A stretch of 64,000 bases of DNA from an uncultured Acholeplasmatales bacterium. Lineage in GTDB: Bacteria > Bacillota_I > Bacilli_A > Acholeplasmatales > Anaeroplasmataceae. The notes under the pieces are model-generated. The model was not told where the DNA came from. It searched no databases and was given only the letters and a program-made list of their open reading frames with translations. The stretch covers positions 1-64,000 of the forward strand of contig CALUQZ010000003.1 in the NCBI GenBank assembly GCA_944323055.1, in the 5' to 3' direction. The position numbers and the translations under genes were made by a program. This document shows, piece by piece, positions 1-8,978 of this stretch (its first letter is position 1; each line of letters starts with the position of its first letter).

Positions 1-46
1 GTAACCCTAATTTACTACCTTTAGTTATTTAATTATTTTCTACTTT

Positions 47-68
47 GGACTGTCTACTTGACAGACCC
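47..68. repeat. Small hairpin, possible insertion-sequence end
   Basis: An imperfect inverted repeat with arms GGACTGTC and GACAGACC around TACTT lies at the left edge of the window. The wording resembles termini of some IS3-family elements, but no transposase is visible and the element, if any, continues outside. The rest of 1-119 is AT-rich and holds no gene that I can support. Confidence 0.25.
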
Positions 69-117
69 CAGTTCATACTAATAGAGTTTTTTATATTTTA
101 AATTATTTTAATCTGCT

Positions 118-155
118 TAAAAAAATTATAGGGAAGAACATACTTCCCTATAATT
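118..155 (-). terminator. Rho-independent terminator after the AEC carrier gene
   Basis: A perfect stem of about 13 bp (arms 124-136 and 143-155, GGGAAG/CTTCCC core) is followed on the minus strand by a run of seven T. It closes the leftward mnmE-AEC pair. Confidence 0.85.
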
Positions 156-212
156 CATTAAATTATTAATTTTGAATCATTATATATTTATTTAGCCAAA
201 TTTTAATGATAA

Positions 213-1253
213 TTAACCTTGAATAGGTAAAACACCTGTAGACACAGCTATCATTATAATAGCAAATAAACTAAAAATAGATGCAATAGAAGTCCATACT
301 ACTAACTGTCCGGCAAGCTCACCATCTTGTCCCATTTCAACAGCCATCGGAGCGCTAGAAACGGCTACTGGAGTTGAAAATAAAGCTATTAAAGCTGGAA
401 AATAAATGGTTGCACTACCAAACTGTGCTTTTAAAATAAAATTAAATGATATTAAAAATATAGCTGGTACTAAAACTACTCTTATTACTGTACCTAATAT
501 AATTTGATATTTTAATCTAGCTACAGCGCTAAATGTAAATCCTGCTCCTAACATGATTAAGGCAAACGGAGTAGCCATATTCCCTATTTGCGTTAATGGT
601 TTATATATAATCACAAAATCTGATAGGCGCCACGTAATGTTAGTTACTATAAATATTTGTCTTATACATAAAGCAATTAATCCTGTTACTACACCAATTA
701 TTAATGGATTAGTAACAATTCCTTTTAACATCTTTTTTACATCTAAATGACCATTTTCCCCCTTGTCATACATACTAAGTGATATAACAGCAAAAACATT
801 AAATAAAGGAATACTTATAGCTGATACTAAACTAGCAATCCCAACAATGGCTGAATCTTCACTATATCCTAAACTAGTAGCTATAAATGTAGCTAAAGGA
901 ATACCAATAATAGCATAATTAGATCTAAATAAACATTGATGAACTACCCCACGTTGTTTAGGGTCTTTTATAAAGACTTTAACAATAAAAATGCCAAAAA
1001 TAAATAAAATGACAATAGCAACAGCAACTTCTAAAATAAAGATACCATATTCTCCTATTTTTGTAATATCTTCAATATCGTAAATATTGCAAAATAATAG
1101 GACTGAAATCATAATTTTAAAACAAAACTTATTTCCTTCTTTTTGAAATCTTTCTGATATAATTCCTATTTTTCTTAATATATAACCAACTATTACTAAT
1201 ACAACAATTGGTAAAACAGCTTCACAGGCTACGACAAAAGAATCCCATACCAT
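213..1253 (-). CDS. AEC family (auxin efflux carrier-like) transporter
   Basis: This is a hydrophobic membrane protein of about 346 residues with roughly ten predicted transmembrane segments and the two-half layout of the AEC family. In bacteria such carriers export or exchange organic acids such as malate; the substrate here is unknown. I chose the ATG at 1253 (protein beginning MVWDSF) because an AAGAAGGA ribosome site lies upstream, although its spacing of about 13 nt is long. An upstream TTG at 1280 in the same frame has no site of its own. The gene follows mnmE by about 70 bp with no terminator between, so the two may be co-transcribed. The family call is firm and the substrate open. Confidence 0.8.
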   Translation of the reverse strand: MVWDSFVVACEAVLPIVVLVIVGYILRKIGIISERFQKEGNKFCFKIMISVLLFCNIYDIEDITKIGEYGIFILEVAVAIVILFIFGIFIVKVFIKDPKQRGVVHQCLFRSNYAIIGIPLATFIATSLGYSEDSAIVGIASLVSAISIPLFNVFAVISLSMYDKGENGHLDVKKMLKGIVTNPLIIGVVTGLIALCIRQIFIVTNITWRLSDFVIIYKPLTQIGNMATPFALIMLGAGFTFSAVARLKYQIILGTVIRVVLVPAIFLISFNFILKAQFGSATIYFPALIALFSTPVAVSSAPMAVEMGQDGELAGQLVVWTSIASIFSLFAIIMIAVSTGVLPIQG

Positions 1254-1324
1254 ATAAAAAAACACATCCTTCTTCAACAAAACAAAGCCATTATAGCATA
1301 ATATTTATTTTTTAAAAGTAAAAA

Positions 1325-2659
1325 TTATTTGCCTAAACAAAATTTTGTAAATAATGCCGTAATTAATTCTTCTGGATATGTTTCTCCTGTTATTTCTCCT
1401 AATGAATCAAATGCTTCTTTAATATCAATCTCAATTAAAGATATATCACTATAATTTAAACAACTATTTAAAGCTTCTTTTAAAGATTTAAGACTATCTT
1501 CCATTAATTGTTTTTGTCTAATATTATTTAATGTTGGATTATTAACATTAAAGTCATTAATCTTTAATATTTCATATATTTTATCTTTTAGTTCTAATAA
1601 CCCATCATTATTCTTAGCTGATATTACTAATACATCATCTCGATGCCATTTAGGAGATAAATCACTTTTATTAGCTATTAATAAATGACTTTTATCTTTT
1701 ATTAAATCAATTAAATTTAAATCATCTTGACTTAAATCTCTAGATAAATCTAAAACTAGTAAAATCAGATCAGCTTCCTTAATTGTTTCTTTAGCTTTAG
1801 CTATTCCTATACTTTCAATATAATCACTATCATCTCTAATACCAGCTGTATCTAATAAATTTAAAGATATATCACCTAATCTAATATGCCCCTCTACTAT
1901 ATCTCTAGTTGTCCCAGCTATATCAGAAACTATTGCTTTATTTTCACCTAATAACATATTTAAAATTGTACTTTTACCAACATTAGGTTTACCAACAATA
2001 GCCGTTTTAACTCCATTTATAATTATTCTAGATATTTTTGAATTAGCTAAAATATTTTCCATTTCTAAAATTAAATCATTTAGATGTGGTATTAAATAAT
2101 CATGAGTAACTACTACAGCATCATCATATTCCGGATAATCAATATTTACTTCTATTTCAGCTAATATATTTAAAATCTTTTCTCTTAATTTAGCTATTAA
2201 ATTATGCAAATGACTATTTAATGCATTCAATGAACTTTTTAAAGCCAATTTAGATTCAGCATTAACAATATCCATAACTGATTCTGCTGAGGTTAAATCC
2301 ATTTTATGGTTTAAAAAGGCCCTTTTTGTAAATTCACCAGGTTCAGCTAATCTAAAGCCATGCTTAAGTAAAGTTTCTAAAACTAAGTTAGTAACATAAA
2401 CTCCACCATGACAATTAATTTCACAACTATTTTCTCCATCATACGAATGAGGGCTTCTAAAAACACTTACTAAAACTTCATCTATTATTTCGTTGTTATC
2501 TATAATATGTCCATATGAAATTGTATTAGTTTTAGCTTTAGTTAAATCTTTGCCCTTAAATATTTTATTAACTAAATTAATACTATCTTTTCCACTACAT
2601 CTAATAATTGATATAGCTCCTTTACCATACGGAGTAGCAATAGCACAAATATTATCCAT
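1325..2659 (-). CDS. mnmE: tRNA uridine-5-carboxymethylaminomethyl modification GTPase MnmE
   Basis: MnmE works with MnmG to modify the wobble uridine of several tRNAs. The 444 residues show the whole family plan: an N-terminal tetrahydrofolate-binding domain starting MDNICAIATPYGKGAISIIR, a helical middle, an inserted G domain with GKPNVGKS (P-loop), DIAGTTRD (switch), DTAG and NKSD, and the C-terminal FCLGK with the invariant cysteine. The start is supported by AGAAGGA six bases upstream. In many Bacilli mnmE follows jag next to oriC. Here it is about 50 kb from jag and faces the other way, and mnmG is not in the window. Confidence 0.97.
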   Translation of the reverse strand: MDNICAIATPYGKGAISIIRCSGKDSINLVNKIFKGKDLTKAKTNTISYGHIIDNNEIIDEVLVSVFRSPHSYDGENSCEINCHGGVYVTNLVLETLLKHGFRLAEPGEFTKRAFLNHKMDLTSAESVMDIVNAESKLALKSSLNALNSHLHNLIAKLREKILNILAEIEVNIDYPEYDDAVVVTHDYLIPHLNDLILEMENILANSKISRIIINGVKTAIVGKPNVGKSTILNMLLGENKAIVSDIAGTTRDIVEGHIRLGDISLNLLDTAGIRDDSDYIESIGIAKAKETIKEADLILLVLDLSRDLSQDDLNLIDLIKDKSHLLIANKSDLSPKWHRDDVLVISAKNNDGLLELKDKIYEILKINDFNVNNPTLNNIRQKQLMEDSLKSLKEALNSCLNYSDISLIEIDIKEAFDSLGEITGETYPEELITALFTKFCLGK

Positions 2660-2687
2660 ATTATTCCTTCTTTCTACTTTATTATAC

Positions 2688-2725
2688 TAAAAAAAGTCTA
2701 ATAAGGGAATAAAGCTTATTAGACT
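2688..2725 (-). terminator. Rho-independent terminator of the secreted-protein cluster
   Basis: Eleven-bp perfect stem (2695-2705 with 2715-2725) followed on the minus strand by a T7 run. It lies between the stop of the 2745-4211 lipoprotein gene and the mnmE start. Confidence 0.85.
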
Positions 2726-2744
2726 ATAATTTATTAAGAAAAAT

Positions 2745-4211
2745 TTATTTAAGAACACCACTATTTTCGATAATATATGTATTAATTTGATCATACTCTA
2801 ATAGAGACAATACTACATCTCTATTCGTTGTTTTATAAATACCATCTTCTCCCTCAACATCTAATGAGTAATTAAATCTTATTTTTATATAATTATCTTC
2901 AATATAATATGTGCTTGTTGACAATGATGGTAAAATAATTATTTTATGTTTACCTTCATATCTTGATAACATTTCATTAACATATGGGCTTTCACAAACT
3001 CCATTCTTCACTAATGGAAAAATTTGTTTATTAGGATTAATTGGATATCTTATAATAGGAGTATCAGTATATGTGGCTGAGTTTGAAATCTTATTTAAAC
3101 CTATAACATATCGATTAGAATTAGTTAAAGTAGACTTATAATAGGTTGTAATATCATTTCCTTCAACATAAATAGGCGAATAATCTCCTATCCTATTTAC
3201 TGATGATGTTATAGAATTGATATAACAATCAGTAAAAATCATATTATATACTCCAGTTATACTATATGGTGAGTTTTGCCAATAACCTTGAAAACGACGA
3301 GACAATAAATCTGGCCCATATAAGCCTGAAACATTAAGATTACTTATATTTAAATTATAAAACGAAGCATCTAAAGCAACTATCCCGTAAATATTAGACT
3401 CCGTATTATATGATAAATTAATATCAAGTTGATTATTTGGCATATTAGATATAGACAATGGCAAAAATATACCATTAGTCATTTCAATTTTTTCTAAATT
3501 AGGACAATTTGATAATGAATATGGAAAATATACCATGCCTGTTAATAATGAGCCGGCATATTCTGCCCTAAAAGTTCTCATTGGAGCTCCTTCTAAAGCT
3601 CTATATGCTATTGCCCAAACCGGATAATTACCAATTGAACTAGGAATAACAATTTCTTCCTTTACATCATTATAATCATAACCTGTAACTATCCAAAATC
3701 TTCCTAATAAATCTTTTGGTTCTAAAAATTTAAATATATTATGATATACATCTATAAAATAATTGTTATTACTAACATTTCCTTCTTTATCCATATATAT
3801 AGTTTGGCTAGGATATAAAGACCCTAAATTAGTATAACTAGCTTTAGGTTCATCATAAATAGTACCTTCGGAATAGTAATTTTTACCTTTATAATGTTCC
3901 TGAATGGTTTTGCGCGTTAAATCTGGATAAGCATTCTCATTTAACATATCATAATAATAAAATCTATGCATAACACCTTTAGAAACATCGCCTTTTTGAT
4001 ATATTAAATCTTCATTATTAAAACTAGCTAAAGTACCATCAACATTATATTCAGGTGCATTAAAAGTGCTAAAATAGTTTTCTAAGGATATTAATTCATA
4101 TGATATACCATCAATTTCAACTTTATCACCAACAAGATATATTTTTTCTTCTGAACAAGATGTTATAGTAAATAGCATCATTAATAAGAAGAATAGTGAT
4201 ATTTTTTTCAT
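2745..4211 (-). CDS. Lipoprotein with BspA-like leucine-rich-repeat region
   Basis: The protein of 488 residues begins with a lipoprotein signal peptide ending in the lipobox ITSC (Cys19), so it should be anchored on the outer face of the membrane. Around residues 180-300 it has segments such as IVIPSSIGNYPVWAI that match the BspA-type (LRR_5) repeat pattern seen in surface proteins that bind host or polymer surfaces. The rest is rich in Tyr and Asn and is not recognised. Its AGGAGG ribosome site is made from the last codons of the upstream gene (4221-5930), so the two are translationally coupled. Function beyond a surface role is unknown. Confidence 0.65.
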   Translation of the reverse strand: MKKISLFFLLMMLFTITSCSEEKIYLVGDKVEIDGISYELISLENYFSTFNAPEYNVDGTLASFNNEDLIYQKGDVSKGVMHRFYYYDMLNENAYPDLTRKTIQEHYKGKNYYSEGTIYDEPKASYTNLGSLYPSQTIYMDKEGNVSNNNYFIDVYHNIFKFLEPKDLLGRFWIVTGYDYNDVKEEIVIPSSIGNYPVWAIAYRALEGAPMRTFRAEYAGSLLTGMVYFPYSLSNCPNLEKIEMTNGIFLPLSISNMPNNQLDINLSYNTESNIYGIVALDASFYNLNISNLNVSGLYGPDLLSRRFQGYWQNSPYSITGVYNMIFTDCYINSITSSVNRIGDYSPIYVEGNDITTYYKSTLTNSNRYVIGLNKISNSATYTDTPIIRYPINPNKQIFPLVKNGVCESPYVNEMLSRYEGKHKIIILPSLSTSTYYIEDNYIKIRFNYSLDVEGEDGIYKTTNRDVVLSLLEYDQINTYIIENSGVLK

Positions 4212-4220
4212 ATATTAAGA

Positions 4221-5930
4221 TTACCTCCTATACGTTGTAATTTTTATTGTATTATTAGAACTATTCCTAGTATAAGTGTTGACTACAATATAATACGTGT
4301 TCATATTTGTTAATACAACAGAACATAAAGCATTGTAGTTTGGATTATCACTCGTGTCATCGTAATAATAATCATCATCGCCACCTATATATTGACCATT
4401 TGACGTATATACCGCAATATCAGTATCTTGACTCGAGGTAGTACTAATAGAATAGATGCAACTATAATTATTAATAGTCAATTTATATATTTTTGATTGA
4501 AAATTAGTATTATTAACAAAAGATGCATTATTTGATAATTGAACTATATTAGAATAATTTAAAATAATATTATAATCATTAAGACTATTTTGATATAAAT
4601 AATATGTATTTAAATAATACAAGTTTTGACTTGTTAAATTAACTAATAAATAACCAGAGTTTCCATAAGGATGCCTACTCGTAGCAATTATCCTACCATA
4701 TTTATCCATTACCTCTAATACAACATTCTCGGGAACCTTGTAAATATATAATTTTGTTTCATTCGCTAAAAAAGCATGTACAGAAGTCCAATCAGGCTTC
4801 TCAATATTTGCCATAAACTCCATATTATTTTGTGTGTCTTCATTAATAAATGTTAAGTGTGTTTTTTTATTTTCATAGGAATAAATGCTTGTACCGTTGC
4901 TTATTGGATTTCCTAACCAATCATATAATGTTAATGAAAAACCAATATCATATAAGTAGTATTTATTCTCAGGAGTTAATTGATTAAGTAAAGAATTACA
5001 AATTATTTGAGTTCCTAAACGTATTGTATAATTACTAATTTCATTATTTTTCAAAAAATTAATAGAGTTTGGTAAATCTATACCAGCAAATTTATATAAT
5101 TCGCCATTTTGATCTATTTGATATTTTGTATAATATGTAGAATTGTCTAAATTATTCTTTTCTTTATTTTGACCACTTAATAGTTCTTCAAAACATTCAA
5201 CAATATCATACATTGTAGATATACCAGGTACAATCTTATTGAAAGCTAGCTTTGCTATTTCTGCAGTAGCTATAGCCATTATATAATCCGGATTAAAAAT
5301 ACCATTAGAGGAATCAGGATTTTCTTCTATTTCTTTATTTATTATTTGATTTCTAAAATTATCAATATAAAAGCCGTTATCAAATGCTTGATTATAATCT
5401 TTAAATTGAATAACAAAATCATCTAAATTAGTATAAATTGGATAAGGAATATCGTGTGCATTATATGAATAATCAAAAGCTTGTCCATCAACTACAATTT
5501 GAGTACTACTTATATCAATCTTATAATCATTTACTAAATTAGGTACTTCATTAACATTTATTCCATAATAAACATTACTAATAGCAACATCTAATAATAA
5601 ATTTATTCCTTGATTCGCTTGAACACCATCTATGTAATTATATTCAGAATCGACAAGACCTGCACGTGGATCACTTATGTCTATATCTATTATTACAACA
5701 TCCGTTTTGTAATATTTATAACCTACAGCTAAATCATACTCTGGTGGTGCTATATAGATTGTGTTTGCTGTAATAATATATTCTTTCCCAAAAAAAATAT
5801 GATTGCCCACTTCAAAAAACCATTGTTTAGGAACTATATTTATTATGCCATCCTCGTATTTTGTTGGTAATGAGCTATTAAAATATTTATTAGGACTATA
5901 ATTATTTAAATAGTAATCACTACTCGTCAT
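4221..5930 (-). CDS. Large C-terminal part of a probable secreted protein (split from 5936-6418)
   Basis: The 569 residues from the first ATG have no signal peptide and no good ribosome site (only AGAAA upstream). The reading frame is open further upstream, back to about position 5980, where it overlaps the end of the preceding signal-peptide ORF across two A7 tracts. Read through a -1 shift at A-AAA-AAG, the two ORFs give one exported protein of about 740 residues. The sequence is rich in Tyr, Asn and Ser. The last 90 residues, with alternating strands, an Asp-rich loop (GGDDDYYY) and NTYYIVVNTY, look like a PPC-type beta-sandwich domain. No catalytic motif is seen. The gene is coupled to the downstream lipoprotein gene. 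Confidence 0.55.
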   Translation of the reverse strand: MTSSDYYLNNYSPNKYFNSSLPTKYEDGIINIVPKQWFFEVGNHIFFGKEYIITANTIYIAPPEYDLAVGYKYYKTDVVIIDIDISDPRAGLVDSEYNYIDGVQANQGINLLLDVAISNVYYGINVNEVPNLVNDYKIDISSTQIVVDGQAFDYSYNAHDIPYPIYTNLDDFVIQFKDYNQAFDNGFYIDNFRNQIINKEIEENPDSSNGIFNPDYIMAIATAEIAKLAFNKIVPGISTMYDIVECFEELLSGQNKEKNNLDNSTYYTKYQIDQNGELYKFAGIDLPNSINFLKNNEISNYTIRLGTQIICNSLLNQLTPENKYYLYDIGFSLTLYDWLGNPISNGTSIYSYENKKTHLTFINEDTQNNMEFMANIEKPDWTSVHAFLANETKLYIYKVPENVVLEVMDKYGRIIATSRHPYGNSGYLLVNLTSQNLYYLNTYYLYQNSLNDYNIILNYSNIVQLSNNASFVNNTNFQSKIYKLTINNYSCIYSISTTSSQDTDIAVYTSNGQYIGGDDDYYYDDTSDNPNYNALCSVVLTNMNTYYIVVNTYTRNSSNNTIKITTYRR

Positions 5931-5935
5931 ATTTT

Positions 5936-6418
5936 CTAAATAATACTCAGATACACTTGATGCTTTTTTTGTGTTTTTTTATTATATAAATTAAAATAAT
6001 ATTTATCCCTAACATTATATAATGTCCACCAATCAACACAATCATCTTTAAACAACAAATTTTTGCTACACTCTAATTTTAAAAAATCATACATCTGTTC
6101 ACTTAATTCGATTGAATAATTTGACTCTTTAATTGTTCCTTGTAAATACTTAATTTTCCCCACATTAGTTTCAATAAAGAAATCATAATTATTGTCAAAT
6201 ATTATTCTATAACCATAATTTAATAGTTTTTGCTCTTCATTTACATCAACTAGTTGATAGAATGATGCATTTTCAAAAAAATATTTTTTTAACATCCCAT
6301 CATTTTCTACCACTAATTCATTATCAGTCAAATAAATATTTTCTTGACTAATATATGTAAATGAGCACAAAACTATAGTACATATAGCGAAAAAAGCACT
6401 AATAAATATTTTTTTCAT
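5936..6418 (-). CDS. Signal-peptide-bearing N-terminal part of the split secreted protein
   Basis: The 160 residues start with a typical export signal (MKKIFISAFFAICTIVLCSF) after a GGGGGAA ribosome site. The mature part has no recognised domain. The ORF ends with a Lys-rich stretch encoded by two A7 tracts, followed by 14 residues and a stop only 5 bases before the next ORF. The second A7 tract contains the heptamer A-AAA-AAG in the reading frame, and a -1 shift there joins smoothly to the 569-residue ORF. I see this as the front half of one gene, broken by a real or artefactual indel or joined by programmed frameshifting, rather than a stand-alone protein. Confidence 0.5.
   Translation of the reverse strand: MKKIFISAFFAICTIVLCSFTYISQENIYLTDNELVVENDGMLKKYFFENASFYQLVDVNEEQKLLNYGYRIIFDNNYDFFIETNVGKIKYLQGTIKESNYSIELSEQMYDFLKLECSKNLLFKDDCVDWWTLYNVRDKYYFNLYNKKTQKKHQVYLSII
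5961..5980 (-). other. Slippery A7 tracts and A-AAA-AAG heptamer at the ORF junction
   Basis: On the minus strand two A7 tracts are separated by CAC. The second, with the following G, gives A-AAA-AAG in the zero frame of the 160-residue ORF, the same heptamer that drives -1 shifting in E. coli dnaX. After a -1 shift the next codon is GCA, in the frame of the 569-residue ORF. No strong downstream stem is visible. Confidence 0.45.
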
Positions 6419-6452
6419 ATTTCCCCCGTAATTTTTGTTTTTCCTTGAGTAT

Positions 6453-6490
6453 ATTATATATTATATAACATTTTTATGCAAGCGTTTTCA
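6453..6490 (-). promoter_or_regulatory. Promoter and AAGCGTTT operator of the split secreted gene
   Basis: On the minus strand TTGCAT (6476-6481) and TATAAT (6453-6458) are separated by 17 bp. TGCAAGCGTTTTCA at 6477-6490 (plus strand) covers the -35 and fits 13 of 14 positions of the cre consensus TGWAANCGNTNWCA. A repressor of LacI/CcpA type bound there would block polymerase. Confidence 0.65.
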
Positions 6491-6528
6491 CTGTCTTTGA
6501 TTATGCAAATTAATTTTATATAAACTTT

Positions 6529-6573
6529 AAAAAGAGTTTAAATTCTTGTTTAATTTAGAATTTAAACTCTTTT
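6529..6573 (-). terminator. Terminator after the Ig-domain membrane protein gene
   Basis: Stem of about 16 bp (6530-6545 with 6558-6573, AGAGTTTAAATTC arms) followed on the minus strand by TTTTTAAAG. It separates the 6576-7898 gene from the next leftward unit. Confidence 0.75.
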
Positions 6574-6575
6574 AC

Positions 6576-7898
6576 TTATTCTACTCTTTTCTTTTTATAA
6601 ATATAGTAACTAATTCCACCTATACTAGCAACTAAAACTATACCAACTATTAGATAAATGTACCAATAATTATTAGTATTGTTTTCATTTATATGTTCTA
6701 ATACATTTATTTTAAAACGATATGTTTTAACTTCATCATCATAATTTAACAATAATGTAGCATCATAAGAACCTATATTTTCTTGATTATTAAAATAATC
6801 AGATGTCAAAGTATATGAACTATAGTTATCATCTATTTCATTACTTTTAACTAACATTTTAACTATTTCTTCTTCCGTTAATGGATTAGTTGTTGATATT
6901 TCAATAGGTGTTACACTTATAACTGGATACTCATCATCAATAATTCTAATTGTCAATTGTAATTCTGCCGTATTTTCACTTGAATCTGTAGTTGTAATTT
7001 TTAAACTTTGATCTCCTAAATGTCTAAAATCAATTTCTTTATCATATTTCCAACTACTATTTAATATTTCCCCATCATAGTTATCAATACAACTTATTTT
7101 ACTTATAATATCATTCATTGATAAATCATCACGATATTTTAATTCTACTAATGGATTATCAATATGAAATACTGGTTTAGTTATGTCTTGAACTATTATT
7201 ATATCTCTTACTGTTGTTTTATTACCAGCTGTGTCACTAACACTAGCTGTAATATAATATTCAACTCCCACTCTAGCATCTTTAGGGTTTGTTGGGTAAT
7301 CACTTTCAAAAACAATTTGACTAGTTAAATCTTTATCATAGTTATCAGTAGCCCTATATGTACTTTTAATTTGTTCTAAAGTGATATTATTATCATAATT
7401 AATAATATGGGTGTTAGAACCAGCTATATTAGGTCCTTCTTCTATATTTACCCTATATAAATCACCAATTTCACCACATGTTTCCTCTAAGTAAGCATAA
7501 TTAAACGATTCAAGTGTGTAAAACATACAACAGGCCCCAAAACGTCTAGTACTATATTCTCTAACTTCAGTTAAGAAATTAGCGTTCGTTTCATCAGTAT
7601 ACATATTAAAAGTTGATTTTAATAAGTCATGAACATTACTTTTATAAAATGGTGTCATATTACAATATTCAATATTTGAATTTCTAGTAAAATTGTTAGC
7701 AAATTGTTCATAATCCTGGTCATACACATTATCATCTTGAACTAAAGCATGTATAATATAATACCCCTCACCATATGTTTCACCTTCCTCAAGTTTAGTA
7801 AACCCTGTAATATTTAAATTGCTTGCGGCTTTTGATGGTACTTTACATATAAATAAAGTTAATAAAAGTACACTTGTTAATATTAATATTTTCTTCAT
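6576..7898 (-). CDS. Membrane-anchored surface protein with bacterial Ig-like domains
   Basis: The protein of 440 residues has an N-terminal signal peptide (cleavage likely after SKA, residue 24), a domain of about 150 residues with several cysteines, then two or three repeats of the DNYDKDLTSQI...VSDTAGNKTT kind typical of bacterial Ig-like or cadherin-like DUF5011 domains. It ends with one transmembrane helix (around 412-433) and the basic tail KKKR. The layout is that of a single-pass wall or membrane-displayed protein. There is no LPXTG motif. It has its own terminator and is divergent from the ABC importer at 8016, so it is probably a separate unit. The role is unknown. Confidence 0.6.
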   Translation of the reverse strand: MKKILILTSVLLLTLFICKVPSKAASNLNITGFTKLEEGETYGEGYYIIHALVQDDNVYDQDYEQFANNFTRNSNIEYCNMTPFYKSNVHDLLKSTFNMYTDETNANFLTEVREYSTRRFGACCMFYTLESFNYAYLEETCGEIGDLYRVNIEEGPNIAGSNTHIINYDNNITLEQIKSTYRATDNYDKDLTSQIVFESDYPTNPKDARVGVEYYITASVSDTAGNKTTVRDIIIVQDITKPVFHIDNPLVELKYRDDLSMNDIISKISCIDNYDGEILNSSWKYDKEIDFRHLGDQSLKITTTDSSENTAELQLTIRIIDDEYPVISVTPIEISTTNPLTEEEIVKMLVKSNEIDDNYSSYTLTSDYFNNQENIGSYDATLLLNYDDEVKTYRFKINVLEHINENNTNNYWYIYLIVGIVLVASIGGISYYIYKKKRVE

Positions 7899-7962
7899 AT
7901 TTCCTCCTTCATTTTATATATAGTCAAAATGAAGATTTTTTTTATTTAAAAAGTTAAATAAT

Positions 7963-7991
7963 TTGTAAATAGACATAAAAAATAATATAAT
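7963..7991 (+). promoter_or_regulatory. Promoter of the orphan ABC importer pair
   Basis: TTGTAA (7963-7968) and TATAAT (7986-7991) with a 17-bp spacer, 25 bases before the start codon at 8016. Confidence 0.7.
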
Positions 7992-8015
7992 TAAGACGTT
8001 AGAAAGAAGGATATT

Positions 8016-8978
8016 ATGAAAAGAATATATATTGTTTTAACCCTATTTTTAAGTGTTTTTTTATTTGCTAGTTGTACAAATACAAAAACAAATTCAACGA
8101 ATGACAATAAAACTATTAAAATAATAGCTCCTAGCGGAGCACCTGCTTTAAGTCAGGTTTTAATTGCTCATAATGCTTTAAATGAAGATTTTACTATTGC
8201 TAATTATAAAATATCATTTGAAACAACCAATGGAGCTCAAGGCGTTCAAGCAGCTATCACTAGTCAAAGTCATGATGTTATAATTGCTCCTATTAATTTA
8301 GGTGCTAAATTATTTAAAAGTAATAATGCATATAAATATGTTTGTAATATAACAGATGGCAATTTATATTTTGCAAGTACTAGTCCTATTACAATGGAAA
8401 GTTTAAAAAATGCTAATTTAGTTTTTTTTGGAGAAGGAACTATCAATCAAGCTATTGTTAATGAAATATTAGAATATAATGGAATTGATAACCAAAATAT
8501 CACTTATTTAGCTGATACTTCTACAACTAATCAACAATTAGTAGCTGATCAAAACCCTAATACTATTTATTTAGTAGCGGAACCTGTTTTATCGAGCGCT
8601 AGAATAAATTTAGCTAAACAAAATAAACAAGTTTATACAATTGATGTTCAAGAAGAATTTTATAAAGCAAGTAATGGTATGACTTTCTTACAAGCTGGGG
8701 TATTTGTAAAAAGTGATATTGACAATAATTTTGTAGAAGCTTATTTAGAAATGTTAGAAGATAATATCAGCAGTATTAATGAAGACCCTCAAACAGCTAG
8801 TAATTATGCTGAAGAACTTAATTTAGGTTTACCTGCAGCTAATATATTAATTAATGCTATTCCTGGTTGTAATCTTCATTTTAGATTAGCTAGTGACTGT
8901 AAAGATAGTCTTAATGCTTTAGTTGAACTAAATCCCGATTTATTTGGCGGCACTATAAGTGATGAATTCTATTACTAA
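8016..8978 (+). CDS. ABC importer substrate-binding lipoprotein, SsuA/TauA/ThiY-like
   Basis: The 320 residues start with a lipoprotein signal peptide with lipobox FASC (Cys20), so the protein should sit outside the cell tethered to the membrane. The rest follows the NMT1/SsuA-like type II binding fold, with IKIIAPSGAPAL near the start and the hinge pattern of repeated VIIAPINLG and NLVFFGEG strands. Family members bind sulfonates, nitrate, thiamine precursors or aromatic compounds; the ligand here cannot be assigned. The permease start lies inside the last codons, so the pair is translationally coupled. No ATPase gene follows, which is unusual for this family. Confidence 0.75.
   Translation: MKRIYIVLTLFLSVFLFASCTNTKTNSTNDNKTIKIIAPSGAPALSQVLIAHNALNEDFTIANYKISFETTNGAQGVQAAITSQSHDVIIAPINLGAKLFKSNNAYKYVCNITDGNLYFASTSPITMESLKNANLVFFGEGTINQAIVNEILEYNGIDNQNITYLADTSTTNQQLVADQNPNTIYLVAEPVLSSARINLAKQNKQVYTIDVQEEFYKASNGMTFLQAGVFVKSDIDNNFVEAYLEMLEDNISSINEDPQTASNYAEELNLGLPAANILINAIPGCNLHFRLASDCKDSLNALVELNPDLFGGTISDEFYY

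Noticed and set aside
553-750. Rightward ORF inside the AEC carrier gene
   Set aside because: Antisense of membrane helices, no ribosome site; a shadow of the real gene.
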